A DNA stretch of 10,478 nucleotides from positions 1 through 10,478 of the forward strand of contig JABMPZ010000034.1 of the NCBI GenBank assembly GCA_013203565.1. Reading direction: 5' to 3'. The position numbers and the translations under genes are program-made. Positions 6,408 through 10,478 of the stretch are shown here, one piece after another. Positions within the stretch are counted from its first letter, which is position 1. Every line of letters starts with the position of its first letter. Under the pieces are notes generated by a model, which was given only the letters and a program-made list of their open reading frames with translations, searched no databases and was not told where the DNA came from. The stretch is from Parcubacteria group bacterium. Its GTDB lineage: Bacteria > Patescibacteriota > Minisyncoccia > Minisyncoccales > CG1-02-41-26.

Positions 6408-6431
6408 GTCAAATATGGGGTCAAATATGGG
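6408..6431 (+). repeat. Two tandem copies of a 12-base unit
   Basis: GTCAAATATGGG occurs twice head to tail. It lies just upstream of the tRNA promoter; no role is evident. Confidence 0.6.
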
Positions 6432-6461
6432 CTCAGAGTTATCTTCAACCCCATACGATTC

Positions 6462-6505
6462 CTGCATAAGACTGTGCCACTCTGGAGTAGCAATGTCTTA
6501 TGCAG
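6462..6505. repeat. Hairpin with 11-bp perfect arms
   Basis: CTGCATAAGAC (6462-6472) pairs with 6495-6505. The 22-base interior has only a minor ACTC/GAGT pairing. It is the first of three hairpins in a row. Confidence 0.7.
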
Positions 6506-6533
6506 AAACAGGTTTTTGATGTAATTGCTCACT

Positions 6534-6565
6534 TTAACCCTTCACCATTAATGGTGAAGGGTTAA
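6534..6565. repeat. 32-base perfect palindrome without loop
   Basis: TTAACCCTTCACCATT and its exact complement abut with no spacer. A loopless palindrome fits a dimeric protein site or a cruciform-forming repeat better than an RNA hairpin. Confidence 0.8.
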
Positions 6566-6573
6566 CTTCCTCA

Positions 6574-6623
6574 AAACTCCATACTCTTTAATATGCTATC
6601 GCATATTAAAGAGTATGGAGTTT
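6574..6623. repeat. Hairpin with 23-bp perfect arms and 4-base loop
   Basis: The arm at 6574-6596 (begins AAACTCCATACTC) is exactly complementary to 6601-6623 around TATC. No T run follows on either strand. Nine bases separate it from the preceding palindrome. Confidence 0.85.
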
Positions 6624-6643
6624 ATATACAGTAACAACAAAAT

Positions 6644-6816
6644 CCCACCCCCTCCTTAATCCTCCCCCTCCCTAAGGGAGGGGGAGGAGGGCTCGGGCTC
6701 TGGACTCGGCTCGCGGGAGACGGCTTCCCTCTCCCCCTTCAGCAGAGGAGGGAGATTTAGAGGGGGGGGTTTTTAGGTTCCTCCCCCTCTGGAGGGGGAG
6801 GATTAAGGTGGGGGTT
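6644..6816. repeat. G+C-rich composite inverted-repeat element (MITE-like)
   Basis: Two internal hairpins are perfect: 6661-6672 with 6676-6687 (12 bp, CCTCCCCCTCCC) and 6780-6789 with 6792-6801 (10 bp, CCTCCCCCTC). The two ends are inverted copies of each other, sharing CCTTAATCCTCCCCCTCC, so the whole unit is bounded by terminal inverted repeats. It stands out sharply from its AT-rich surroundings, codes for nothing visible, and resembles poly-purine/pyrimidine intergenic repeats I recall from many uncultured bacteria. Confidence 0.7.
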
Positions 6817-6834
6817 CCTCGAGCCAAGCCATGA

Positions 6835-6863
6835 GTCATCCTGAGGTAATCCGAAGGATCTCC
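6835..6863. repeat. Dispersed-repeat motif GTCATCCTGAG...CGAAGGATCT
   Basis: ATCCTGAGG and CCGAAGGAT flank a 4-base loop, forming a stem interrupted by tandem G-A mismatches. From memory this motif is a widespread dispersed repeat in several bacterial phyla. It directly follows the G+C-rich composite element. Confidence 0.5.
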
Positions 6864-6890
6864 TTCACTTCAAATGCGGTGGCAGTTACT

Positions 6891-7082
6891 TTATTTATTT
6901 TTTAATTTTTTACGAAAAATGTTTTTAAAACTAAATTTACCATTTTCAGAAACCAACTTAAAACCTAAAAGCCCAGCCCCGACAAAAATAAGCCAAGAGC
7001 CAGGAGTAAATGGTGTTACTAAAGCCAAAATTCCGATAATAATTAAAGTAACACCAATGATTTTTTTGAAAACTTTATTCAT
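6891..7082 (-). CDS. Small membrane protein, PGPGW-type (putative)
   Basis: 63 residues. The N-terminus is basic (MNKVFKKIIG), followed by a hydrophobic stretch VTLIIIGILALV (11-22), the short turn TPFTPGSW (23-30), a second hydrophobic stretch LIFVGAGLLGFKL (31-43) and a strongly basic tail (NIFRKKLKNK). Two short helices around a proline-glycine-tryptophan turn match the PGPGW family of small membrane proteins (PF09656), whose function is unknown. The tryptophan and both prolines of the turn are present. No good SD is seen. It stands alone: a plus-strand promoter lies just upstream and a repeat cluster just downstream. Short but patterned, so probably a real gene. Confidence 0.7.
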   Translation of the reverse strand: MNKVFKKIIGVTLIIIGILALVTPFTPGSWLIFVGAGLLGFKLVSENGKFSFKNIFRKKLKNK

Positions 7083-7131
7083 AGTTTATTTTTTACTACC
7101 TAAGGTGGGATGGACGTGTACAGAGGCGCCC

Positions 7132-7161
7132 TTGACAAAACATTTAATGATTTGCTATAAT
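7132..7161 (+). promoter_or_regulatory. Consensus sigma-70 promoter for a candidate small RNA
   Basis: TTGACA at 7132-7137, an 18-base spacer and TATAAT at 7156-7161. No protein gene follows on this strand; a terminator lies about 130 bases downstream. Confidence 0.8.
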
Positions 7162-7167
7162 AAAAAT

Positions 7168-7300
7168 GCCTGAATACGTACCTTTATGGACGGTGTTCTA
7201 AAATTATTTTTAGAAATAGGGACAGCCAGCCGTAGCCTCTTTATTTTTATATAAATGCTTATGCTGGATTTGCCTCGACCAGACATCGGGGATTTTTTTT
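7168..7300 (+). ncRNA. Candidate structured small RNA, unrecognised family
   Basis: The stretch between a consensus promoter and an intrinsic terminator has no gene; its only start-codon frame (ATG 7166) stops after 11 codons. Three structures are visible. An AT hairpin TTCTAAAA pairs 7196-7203 with 7208-7215. A long irregular stem is closed by CCAGC (7226-7230) and GCTGG (7263-7267), with AGC/GCT and TTTAT/ATAAA pairs inside. The terminator stem completes it. I looked for SRP RNA, 6S, tmRNA and common riboswitch signatures and recognise none. It converges on the DUF3800 gene, with the T run reaching its stop codon. Confidence 0.55.
7273..7300 (+). terminator. Intrinsic terminator of the candidate small RNA
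   Basis: CCTCGA (7273-7278) pairs with TCGGGG (7286-7291; one T-G) over a 7-base loop, followed by A and eight T. It meets the end of the convergent DUF3800 gene. Confidence 0.8.
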
Positions 7301-7877
7301 ATTCTAATTTTGTTAAAATTTTCTTTACTAAAAAACGATTAAAAATTGGCTTGGCATAAGATTGCCCTTCTTCATAGTCTCTGACAAAACCAGCCAAAGC
7401 GTCAGCTAAGCGAACCAAGGGGCTTGATTCATCCTTAATTCCTCTAACTTTCTTGTATTTCACACCCAACTGACGTAAACCAACTTTTGTACGTTGACGT
7501 TCTTTTTCATTAAGACCATCTATAATAATAGTTGCCTCATAAGGCTTTTTTGCTTTTACTCCAATGGCTTTTGCAATAGTGTATGTTGTTAAGGAAGTAT
7601 ATTCTTTTGTAGTTTTATATATAGAATAAAAAATACTGCTTTTAATTTCTTTTATATCCAAAACCGCTTCTAAATAATCGACCCTTTGTTCAAATGATAC
7701 TCCATGCCATTTAATTTTTTTTCCTATCATATCTTCTATTTTTAAAAGTTCTTTTTCTATTTTTTCTTTCGAAATCTTATTTGTTATTACTACTGTAACC
7801 AAAAACAAAACTCCTTTTGTATCCTGCCCTGATTCATCCACAAAACAATAAAGTTTTTCTTTTAAAATTCTTGTCAT
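7299..7877 (-). CDS. DUF3800 domain protein
   Basis: 192 residues, a typical compact DUF3800 length. The hallmark N-terminal motif is YCFVDESGQD (10-19; D14), on a strand like that of RNase H-fold proteins. The second acidic strand is TIIIDGLN (116-123; D120), followed by KDESSPLVRLADALAGFVRD (148-167), carrying D149 and D159. These acidic positions could form a metal site, but biochemical function is not established for the family; members are common in mobile and defence-linked settings. AAAGG lies about 12 bases before ATG, a weak SD. It stands alone on the minus strand, and its stop meets the terminator of the convergent small RNA. A hairpin with a T run (7914-7940) lies upstream in its possible leader. 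Confidence 0.85.
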   Translation of the reverse strand: MTRILKEKLYCFVDESGQDTKGVLFLVTVVITNKISKEKIEKELLKIEDMIGKKIKWHGVSFEQRVDYLEAVLDIKEIKSSIFYSIYKTTKEYTSLTTYTIAKAIGVKAKKPYEATIIIDGLNEKERQRTKVGLRQLGVKYKKVRGIKDESSPLVRLADALAGFVRDYEEGQSYAKPIFNRFLVKKILTKLE

Positions 7878-7913
7878 TATTTCAGTTTACCTTTCTTCAT
7901 CACTTTTATCAAC

Positions 7914-7940
7914 AAAAAATGGACGATATTGAGATCGCCC
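7914..7940 (-). terminator. Intrinsic terminator or attenuator upstream of the DUF3800 gene
   Basis: On the minus strand GGGCGAT pairs with ATCGTCC (one G-T) over a 6-base loop, followed by A and six T (complement of 7914-7919). It either ends transcription from farther upstream or acts as an attenuator in the DUF3800 leader. The arms resemble the terminator at 2086-2107. Confidence 0.6.
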
Positions 7941-8040
7941 CTTATACTACTTGTAACTACTCGCCTATCTGAAGCGGAATATGACTTACACACTTCACTC
8001 AATTACCATTCTAACATATTCTAATAAAAGGAATAAACCC

Positions 8041-8056
8041 CACACCCTAGGGTGTG
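8041..8056. repeat. 16-base perfect palindrome
   Basis: CACACCCTAGGGTGTG is fully self-complementary. It lies in the gene-free stretch 7878-8192, which otherwise holds the hairpin at 7914-7940, a six-codon ORF at 8068-8088 and AT-rich sequence with no recognisable content. Confidence 0.55.
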
Positions 8057-8192
8057 TTTTATAATCTTTATATCCTCCAAGTCCACATCAAACACCTCCC
8101 CTATTAATGGTTAGACTATATAAATTGATTCAATGAACAAATTAAAAACACTTAAACTCAAACTTTCTTTTATTTTAACACAAACACATCTA

Positions 8193-8217
8193 AAACAAAA
8201 AACAAACTTTCGTTCGT
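8193..8217 (-). terminator. Intrinsic terminator of tRNA-Ala
   Basis: On the minus strand ACGAAC pairs with GTTTGT (one G-T) around a GAAA tetraloop, followed by a T-rich run (complement of 8193-8201). It starts 13 bases past the tRNA 3' end. Confidence 0.7.
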
Positions 8218-8229
8218 CTTTTATTCGTG

Positions 8230-8303
8230 TGGACTCGGGGAGAGTCGAACTCCCGATCTCTACTTTGCAAAAGTAGCGCTTTAACCAACTAAGCCACGAG
8301 CCC
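8230..8303 (-). tRNA. tRNA-Ala (anticodon TGC)
   Basis: A full cloverleaf: acceptor GGGCTCG/CGAGTCC includes the G3-U70 alanine identity pair. The D arm is GCTT/AAGC, anticodon stem CTACT/AGTAG has loop TTTGCAA, and T arm GGGAG/CTCCC has loop TTCGACT. The discriminator is A. CCA is not encoded (the next bases are CAC), so a CCA-adding enzyme is needed. Its 5' 19 bases plus 3 upstream bases are duplicated at 8518-8539, and no clear promoter lies next to the intact copy. Confidence 0.97.
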
Positions 8304-8306
8304 ATT
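8285..8306 (-). repeat. tRNA-Ala 5'-end direct repeat, copy within the intact gene
   Basis: 22 bases identical to 8518-8539. It covers the first 19 bases of the tRNA and 3 bases before it. Confidence 0.85.
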
Positions 8307-8359
8307 GTTTTATTGTTTTTCACAAAAACTTACGTGATAATTGTTTTTAAGTAGTTGCC

Positions 8360-8445
8360 GGGGCAATTTTTAACGCAAAATCACAGATTTTGCTAAATTG
8401 CCCGTTCAAGACAAGCCATTGTCTTGTCTCGCTTCGCTCGACCCC
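8360..8445 (+). repeat. Structured module 1 of a tandem pair
   Basis: Begins GGGG and ends CCCC. Stem A is GGGCAATTT/AAATTGCCC, continued inward by GCAAAATC/GATTTTGC, with TTAAC on one side and T on the other at the joint. CCCGT follows. Stem B is CAAGACAA/TTGTCTTG around GCCA. A tail TCTCGCTTCGCTCGACCCC completes it. Shares its skeleton with module 2 although the paired bases differ. Confidence 0.75.
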
Positions 8446-8519
8446 GGGGAGTTTTTTAACGCTCCGCCGGAGGCTCCGCTAAAACTCCCGTCAAAGCCAA
8501 TCAATTTGGCTTTGACCCC
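8446..8519 (+). repeat. Structured module 2 of a tandem pair
   Basis: Directly abuts module 1, also starting GGGG and ending CCCC. Stem A is GGGAGTTTT/AAAACTCCC, with the same TTAACGC and GCTAAA joint, and its inner stem is built from CTCCGCCGGAG. CCCGT follows. Stem B is GTCAAAGCCAA/TTGGCTTTGAC, a perfect 11-bp pairing with a 5-base loop. Its last CC overlaps the tRNA-Ala 5' repeat. Confidence 0.75.
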
Positions 8520-8539
8520 AACTAAGCCACGAGCCCATT
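8518..8539 (-). repeat. Displaced second copy of the tRNA-Ala 5' end
   Basis: 22 bases identical to 8285-8306, with no tRNA body attached. A possible promoter lies about 6 bases upstream, which suggests this is the original 5' end, separated from the gene by the module insertion. Confidence 0.8.
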
Positions 8540-8545
8540 AAAAGA

Positions 8546-8575
8546 ATACTAAATATAGTAAATATCTTACCACAA
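8546..8575 (-). promoter_or_regulatory. Possible original tRNA-Ala promoter
   Basis: TTGTGG (complement of 8570-8575), an 18-base spacer and TAGTAT (complement of 8546-8551). A weak match, but correctly placed just before the displaced tRNA 5' copy. Confidence 0.4.
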
Positions 8576-8617
8576 AAAAACTAATTTGTGAAGCCATCTG
8601 TTAAAAATCCGCAGACG

Positions 8618-8788
8618 CTACCATGTTCCTTTTGGATGGGTATCTGAATTACGCGTGCTATAAACACAATAGTTTGCTCCAGTTGTTTCCAGGCGAGCAC
8701 AAAGTTCCCATTCACAGCTACTGACTAAACAACCACTCTGTCCATTGCCAGAAGGCTCATACCAATTTTTGTACTCCTGGCATTTTAT
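8618..8788 (-). pseudogene. C-terminal fragment of a pilin-like secreted protein
   Basis: A 56-codon open stretch ending in TAG at 8618 has no ATG, GTG or TTG in frame and a stop directly upstream. It reads QEYKNWYEPSGNGQSG, then a Cys-rich tail with CEWELCARLETTGANYCVYS. Paired cysteines and the ELCARLE...NYCVYS wording resemble C-terminal tails of prepilin-type proteins in Patescibacteria, from memory. It lies downstream of the prepilin-LamG gene, in the same direction and beyond a 22-bp hairpin. It could be the remains of a neighbouring pilin gene or a promoterless spare C-terminal cassette. Nothing of the N-terminal part remains in the gap. Confidence 0.45.
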
Positions 8789-8823
8789 TTATTCTAATTT
8801 ATCTTTCTAAAATTTTTCTTGTC

Positions 8824-8869
8824 TCTGCATTATGCTTCACTGCTATGTAGCAGTGAAGCATAATGCAGA
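8824..8869. repeat. Hairpin with 22-bp perfect arms
   Basis: TCTGCATTATGCTTCACTGC with TA (8824-8845) is exactly complementary to 8848-8869 around TG. No T run follows on the minus strand, so it is unlikely to be a simple terminator for the LamG gene. It separates that gene from the pilin-tail fragment. Confidence 0.85.
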
Positions 8870-8896
8870 TGGAAAATATTTTACAAAACTATAAAA

Positions 8897-9781
8897 CTAT
8901 TTGGCGACTAAATTGATATGTTCTTGCAAGCCATCGGCATAGTGCTGTTGGATGAGTGCACTTGGTAATGCCTCGTTGTAAATCCGAACTTCGTCAATTT
9001 TCCCTCTAAAACGCTCACTTCTTGTGGCGCCTGTATAGTAGCTGCCAATTCTTACGGATGAGCTTCCTGAAGCAATCTTGCCAGTATAATTGAACGAACA
9101 TCCAACTTTACTGTTGATATATACAGTGCCTTTAGTGCCATTGTAGGAAAAAGCAAGATGGGTCCATTTGTTTAATTGCACTTCAGTTTTGCCAGCTGGT
9201 GTAGTACATACCCGCCAAGCACCGCCTGCATGAACATAGCCCTGAATGCGCCCTGTATAGTAATAGAACCGCAAAATATACTGAGCTGGATATCGCTTAT
9301 TAACAACATTTGCATAATACTGATAAGCAATTGGATAAACCCATGCCTCTATCGTAATATAGTCAGGATTTAATATGGAGTCGTTTGGTATATTTACATA
9401 GTCATTGCTCCCGTCAAAATTCAAAGCACCATTCACTATGCCTTCAGTCCATGTAGGCCCATTCTTAAGGGTGCCATCATTTTGATCAGTCCATCCATCT
9501 CTGGCTACAGTGCCAGACCCATCATCAAAAGACCACGCCCCTATCATGCTCATTTGTAAAGCGCCTCTTAAGCTGTCTGAAAACCCCCAGCCCTGCGCAA
9601 GCCGCGCTCTTTCTTGCGCCTCTGGAAACTGAACCATAACAACACTCGCTAACAAACCAATGATAGCAATAACAATCAAAAGCTCTACCAAAGTAAAACC
9701 GGATGAATAATTCTTGCTATTCAAAAATCTATCTTTTCTGCTATGCTTGTAACTTATCCTTGTTTTAATTTTAAATACCAT
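8897..9781 (-). CDS. Prepilin-type protein with C-terminal LamG (concanavalin A-like) domain
   Basis: 294 residues. A long basic leader of 28-29 residues precedes the type IV prepilin motif SGFTLVELLIVIAIIGLLA. Cleavage after Gly leaves Phe at +1 and Glu at +5, as prepilin peptidase requires. The hydrophobic helix ends near residue 49. From about 79 (GAWSFDDGSGTVARD) to 283 lies a LamG-like beta-sandwich, with the motifs GALNFDGSNDYVNIPN, ITIEAWVYP, WTHLAFSYNGTKGTVYINSK and KIDEVRIYNEALPSALIQQHY. Fusion of a pilin anchor to a sugar- or protein-binding fold suggests an adhesive minor pilin or surface fibre subunit. The gene follows its small membrane partner by 20 bases, so they form an operon. 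No SD is seen, and no alternative Met lies between the start and the prepilin motif. Assembly machinery is outside the window. Confidence 0.92.
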   Translation of the reverse strand: MVFKIKTRISYKHSRKDRFLNSKNYSSGFTLVELLIVIAIIGLLASVVMVQFPEAQERARLAQGWGFSDSLRGALQMSMIGAWSFDDGSGTVARDGWTDQNDGTLKNGPTWTEGIVNGALNFDGSNDYVNIPNDSILNPDYITIEAWVYPIAYQYYANVVNKRYPAQYILRFYYYTGRIQGYVHAGGAWRVCTTPAGKTEVQLNKWTHLAFSYNGTKGTVYINSKVGCSFNYTGKIASGSSSVRIGSYYTGATRSERFRGKIDEVRIYNEALPSALIQQHYADGLQEHINLVAK

Positions 9782-9801
9782 AAAATTTTACAACTATTTT
9801 T

Positions 9802-10167
9802 CTATAACTCTGGCACTAAATATTCGTATTCTGGTGCTGTATCAGGTGGCTCGTTTTCCTCTGGTAAACTCAATTCTTCTGGAGTAAGCTGAATTTTAGG
9901 CACCCTGGTCTTGCTAAAATAGTATGCCATACTAATAATAGTGAGACCGATGATAATGATAAATAATATAAACTCTACTTTGATCTTCTTATCCATCATA
10001 CCCCATTTGGTTGCAAGCGAACTAAAAAACGATACTTTTTCAATTTCTATTGTTTCTTGCTCCTGTTGAGGTGAACCCACAGCTGTCTCCCCTTGCGGAG
10101 TTTCTTGCGGAGTTTGCTGGGCTGATTTGCCTAACTCGCGATAATCAATTTTTTTTACTCCAGGCAT
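9802..10167 (-). CDS. Small single-pass membrane protein in operon with the prepilin-LamG gene
   Basis: 121 residues, family not recognised. The N-terminal half is polar and rich in Gln, Pro and Glu (about 13-40, QQTPQETPQGETAVGSPQQ). A helix-forming part follows (VSFFSSLATKWGMMDKKIKVE), then one membrane helix at about 66-83 (FILFIIIIGLTIISMAYYF). The last ~38 residues are acidic and Pro-rich (LTPEELSLPEENEPPD), probably outside the cell. Layout and position directly before a pilin gene suggest an accessory or assembly role, which is inference only. No SD is visible. The gap to tRNA-Ile is 53 bases, with no terminator seen between them, so transcription may continue from the tRNA promoter. 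Confidence 0.75.
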   Translation of the reverse strand: MPGVKKIDYRELGKSAQQTPQETPQGETAVGSPQQEQETIEIEKVSFFSSLATKWGMMDKKIKVEFILFIIIIGLTIISMAYYFSKTRVPKIQLTPEELSLPEENEPPDTAPEYEYLVPEL

Positions 10168-10220
10168 ATTTAGTATCTATTTATTTTAGTTTACCATTTT
10201 TTATTTCTTTTTCCAAACTG

Positions 10221-10294
10221 TGGGCGATCGAGGATTCGAACCTCGGACCTTCCCCTTATCAGAGGGACGCTCTAACCGACTGAGCTAACCGCCC
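10221..10294 (-). tRNA. tRNA-Ile (anticodon GAT)
   Basis: A full cloverleaf: acceptor GGGCGGT/ATCGCCC, D arm GCTC/GAGC, anticodon stem TCCCT/GGGGA with loop CTGATAA, and T arm CGAGG/CCTCG with loop TTCGAAT. The discriminator is A and CCA is not encoded. A promoter lies about 74 bases upstream; no terminator is visible before the next gene. Confidence 0.97.
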
Positions 10295-10367
10295 ATTCTT
10301 TTATATTAAGAACCTCGCCTGCTCGCGAGCACATTGTAATCGCCAAAGTATAGATATACATTATTCG

Positions 10368-10396
10368 ATTATAACAAAATTATATAAACCAATCAA
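10368..10396 (-). promoter_or_regulatory. Sigma-70 promoter for tRNA-Ile, possibly also the pilin operon
   Basis: TTGATT (complement of 10391-10396), a 17-base spacer and TATAAT (complement of 10368-10373). The leader of about 66 bases contains the perfect palindrome TGCTCGCGAGCA at 10320-10331. Confidence 0.7.
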
Positions 10397-10404
10397 ACGC
10401 TCTA

Positions 10405-10436
10405 AGCCCCGCCAGCCCAGAAGGGCTGGCGGGGCT
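10405..10436. repeat. GC-rich hairpin with 14-bp perfect arms
   Basis: AGCCCCGCCAGCCC (10405-10418) is exactly complementary to 10423-10436 around AGAA. On the plus strand AGTGTTTT follows, a poor T run, so terminator function is uncertain. It may belong to a gene beyond the right edge or be a dispersed repeat. The remaining 42 bases hold nothing I can assign. Confidence 0.75.
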
Positions 10437-10478
10437 AGTGTTTTCCAATTTAGTTTCTCTAAGCTGCTTCGAGTAGTC

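Noticed and set aside
7166..7201. Short ORF beginning ATG at 7166 in the candidate small RNA
   Set aside because: Only 11 codons, no SD and no recognisable pattern.
8111..8323. 70-codon minus-strand ORF over tRNA-Ala
   Set aside because: It runs through the tRNA and its terminator; an accidental frame.
8285..8539. CRISPR array
   Set aside because: Only two copies of the direct repeat, which is tRNA sequence, and the spacer region is structured; no cas gene is present.
10437..10478. C-terminus of a minus-strand gene (frame ending LLEAA, stop)
   Set aside because: Fewer than 10 codons are visible; all frames are equally possible at this edge.

Overview
The window reads as a piece of an AT-rich bacterial chromosome, most consistent with a small-genome Patescibacteria (CPR)-like lineage. 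That placement is inferred from gene style: short single-helix membrane proteins, a prepilin-like LamG protein, an ECF sigma factor with a membrane partner, genes with no clear Shine-Dalgarno (SD) site, and two tRNAs (Ala, Ile) without an encoded CCA. No universal marker gene is present. Almost everything is on the minus strand; the IS30 transposase and a candidate small RNA are the plus-strand exceptions.

Layout. 1-2009: a two-gene sigma/membrane-partner unit; the sigma factor carries a palindromic insertion in its interdomain linker. 2086-2152: two back-to-back intrinsic terminators. 2166-5052: two genes of visibly higher G+C with strong AGGAGG-type SD sites and consensus promoters. One encodes a secreted protein with a cohesin-like region, a dockerin-like motif and a C-terminal sorting domain of the kind I associate with Poribacteria; the other encodes an N-terminally anchored coiled-coil protein. 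5067-6132: a complete IS30-family element. 6149-6863: a gene-poor stretch packed with long perfect hairpins, holding one anomalous tRNA (Asn-like body, GCU anticodon) behind a consensus promoter. 6891-7877: a small PGPGW-type membrane protein, a promoter/terminator-bounded candidate small RNA and a DUF3800 protein. 8193-8575: tRNA-Ala(UGC), followed upstream by two tandem structured modules and a second copy of the tRNA 5' end. 8618-10167: a pilin tail fragment, a prepilin-LamG gene and its small membrane partner. 10221-10436: tRNA-Ile(GAU), its promoter and a GC-rich hairpin.

How it fits together: the sigma/partner pair looks like a membrane-linked transcription switch. The right-hand pair looks like an extracellular fibre or adhesin unit, possibly read from the tRNA-Ile promoter. 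The 2166-5052 pair looks acquired, with the IS30 element at its edge. The most unusual material is non-coding: the tandem modules 8360-8519, which keep one skeleton while their stems change on both sides; the duplicated tRNA-Ala 5' end around them; the Asn-like tRNA with a serine anticodon; and the palindrome inside the sigma gene.
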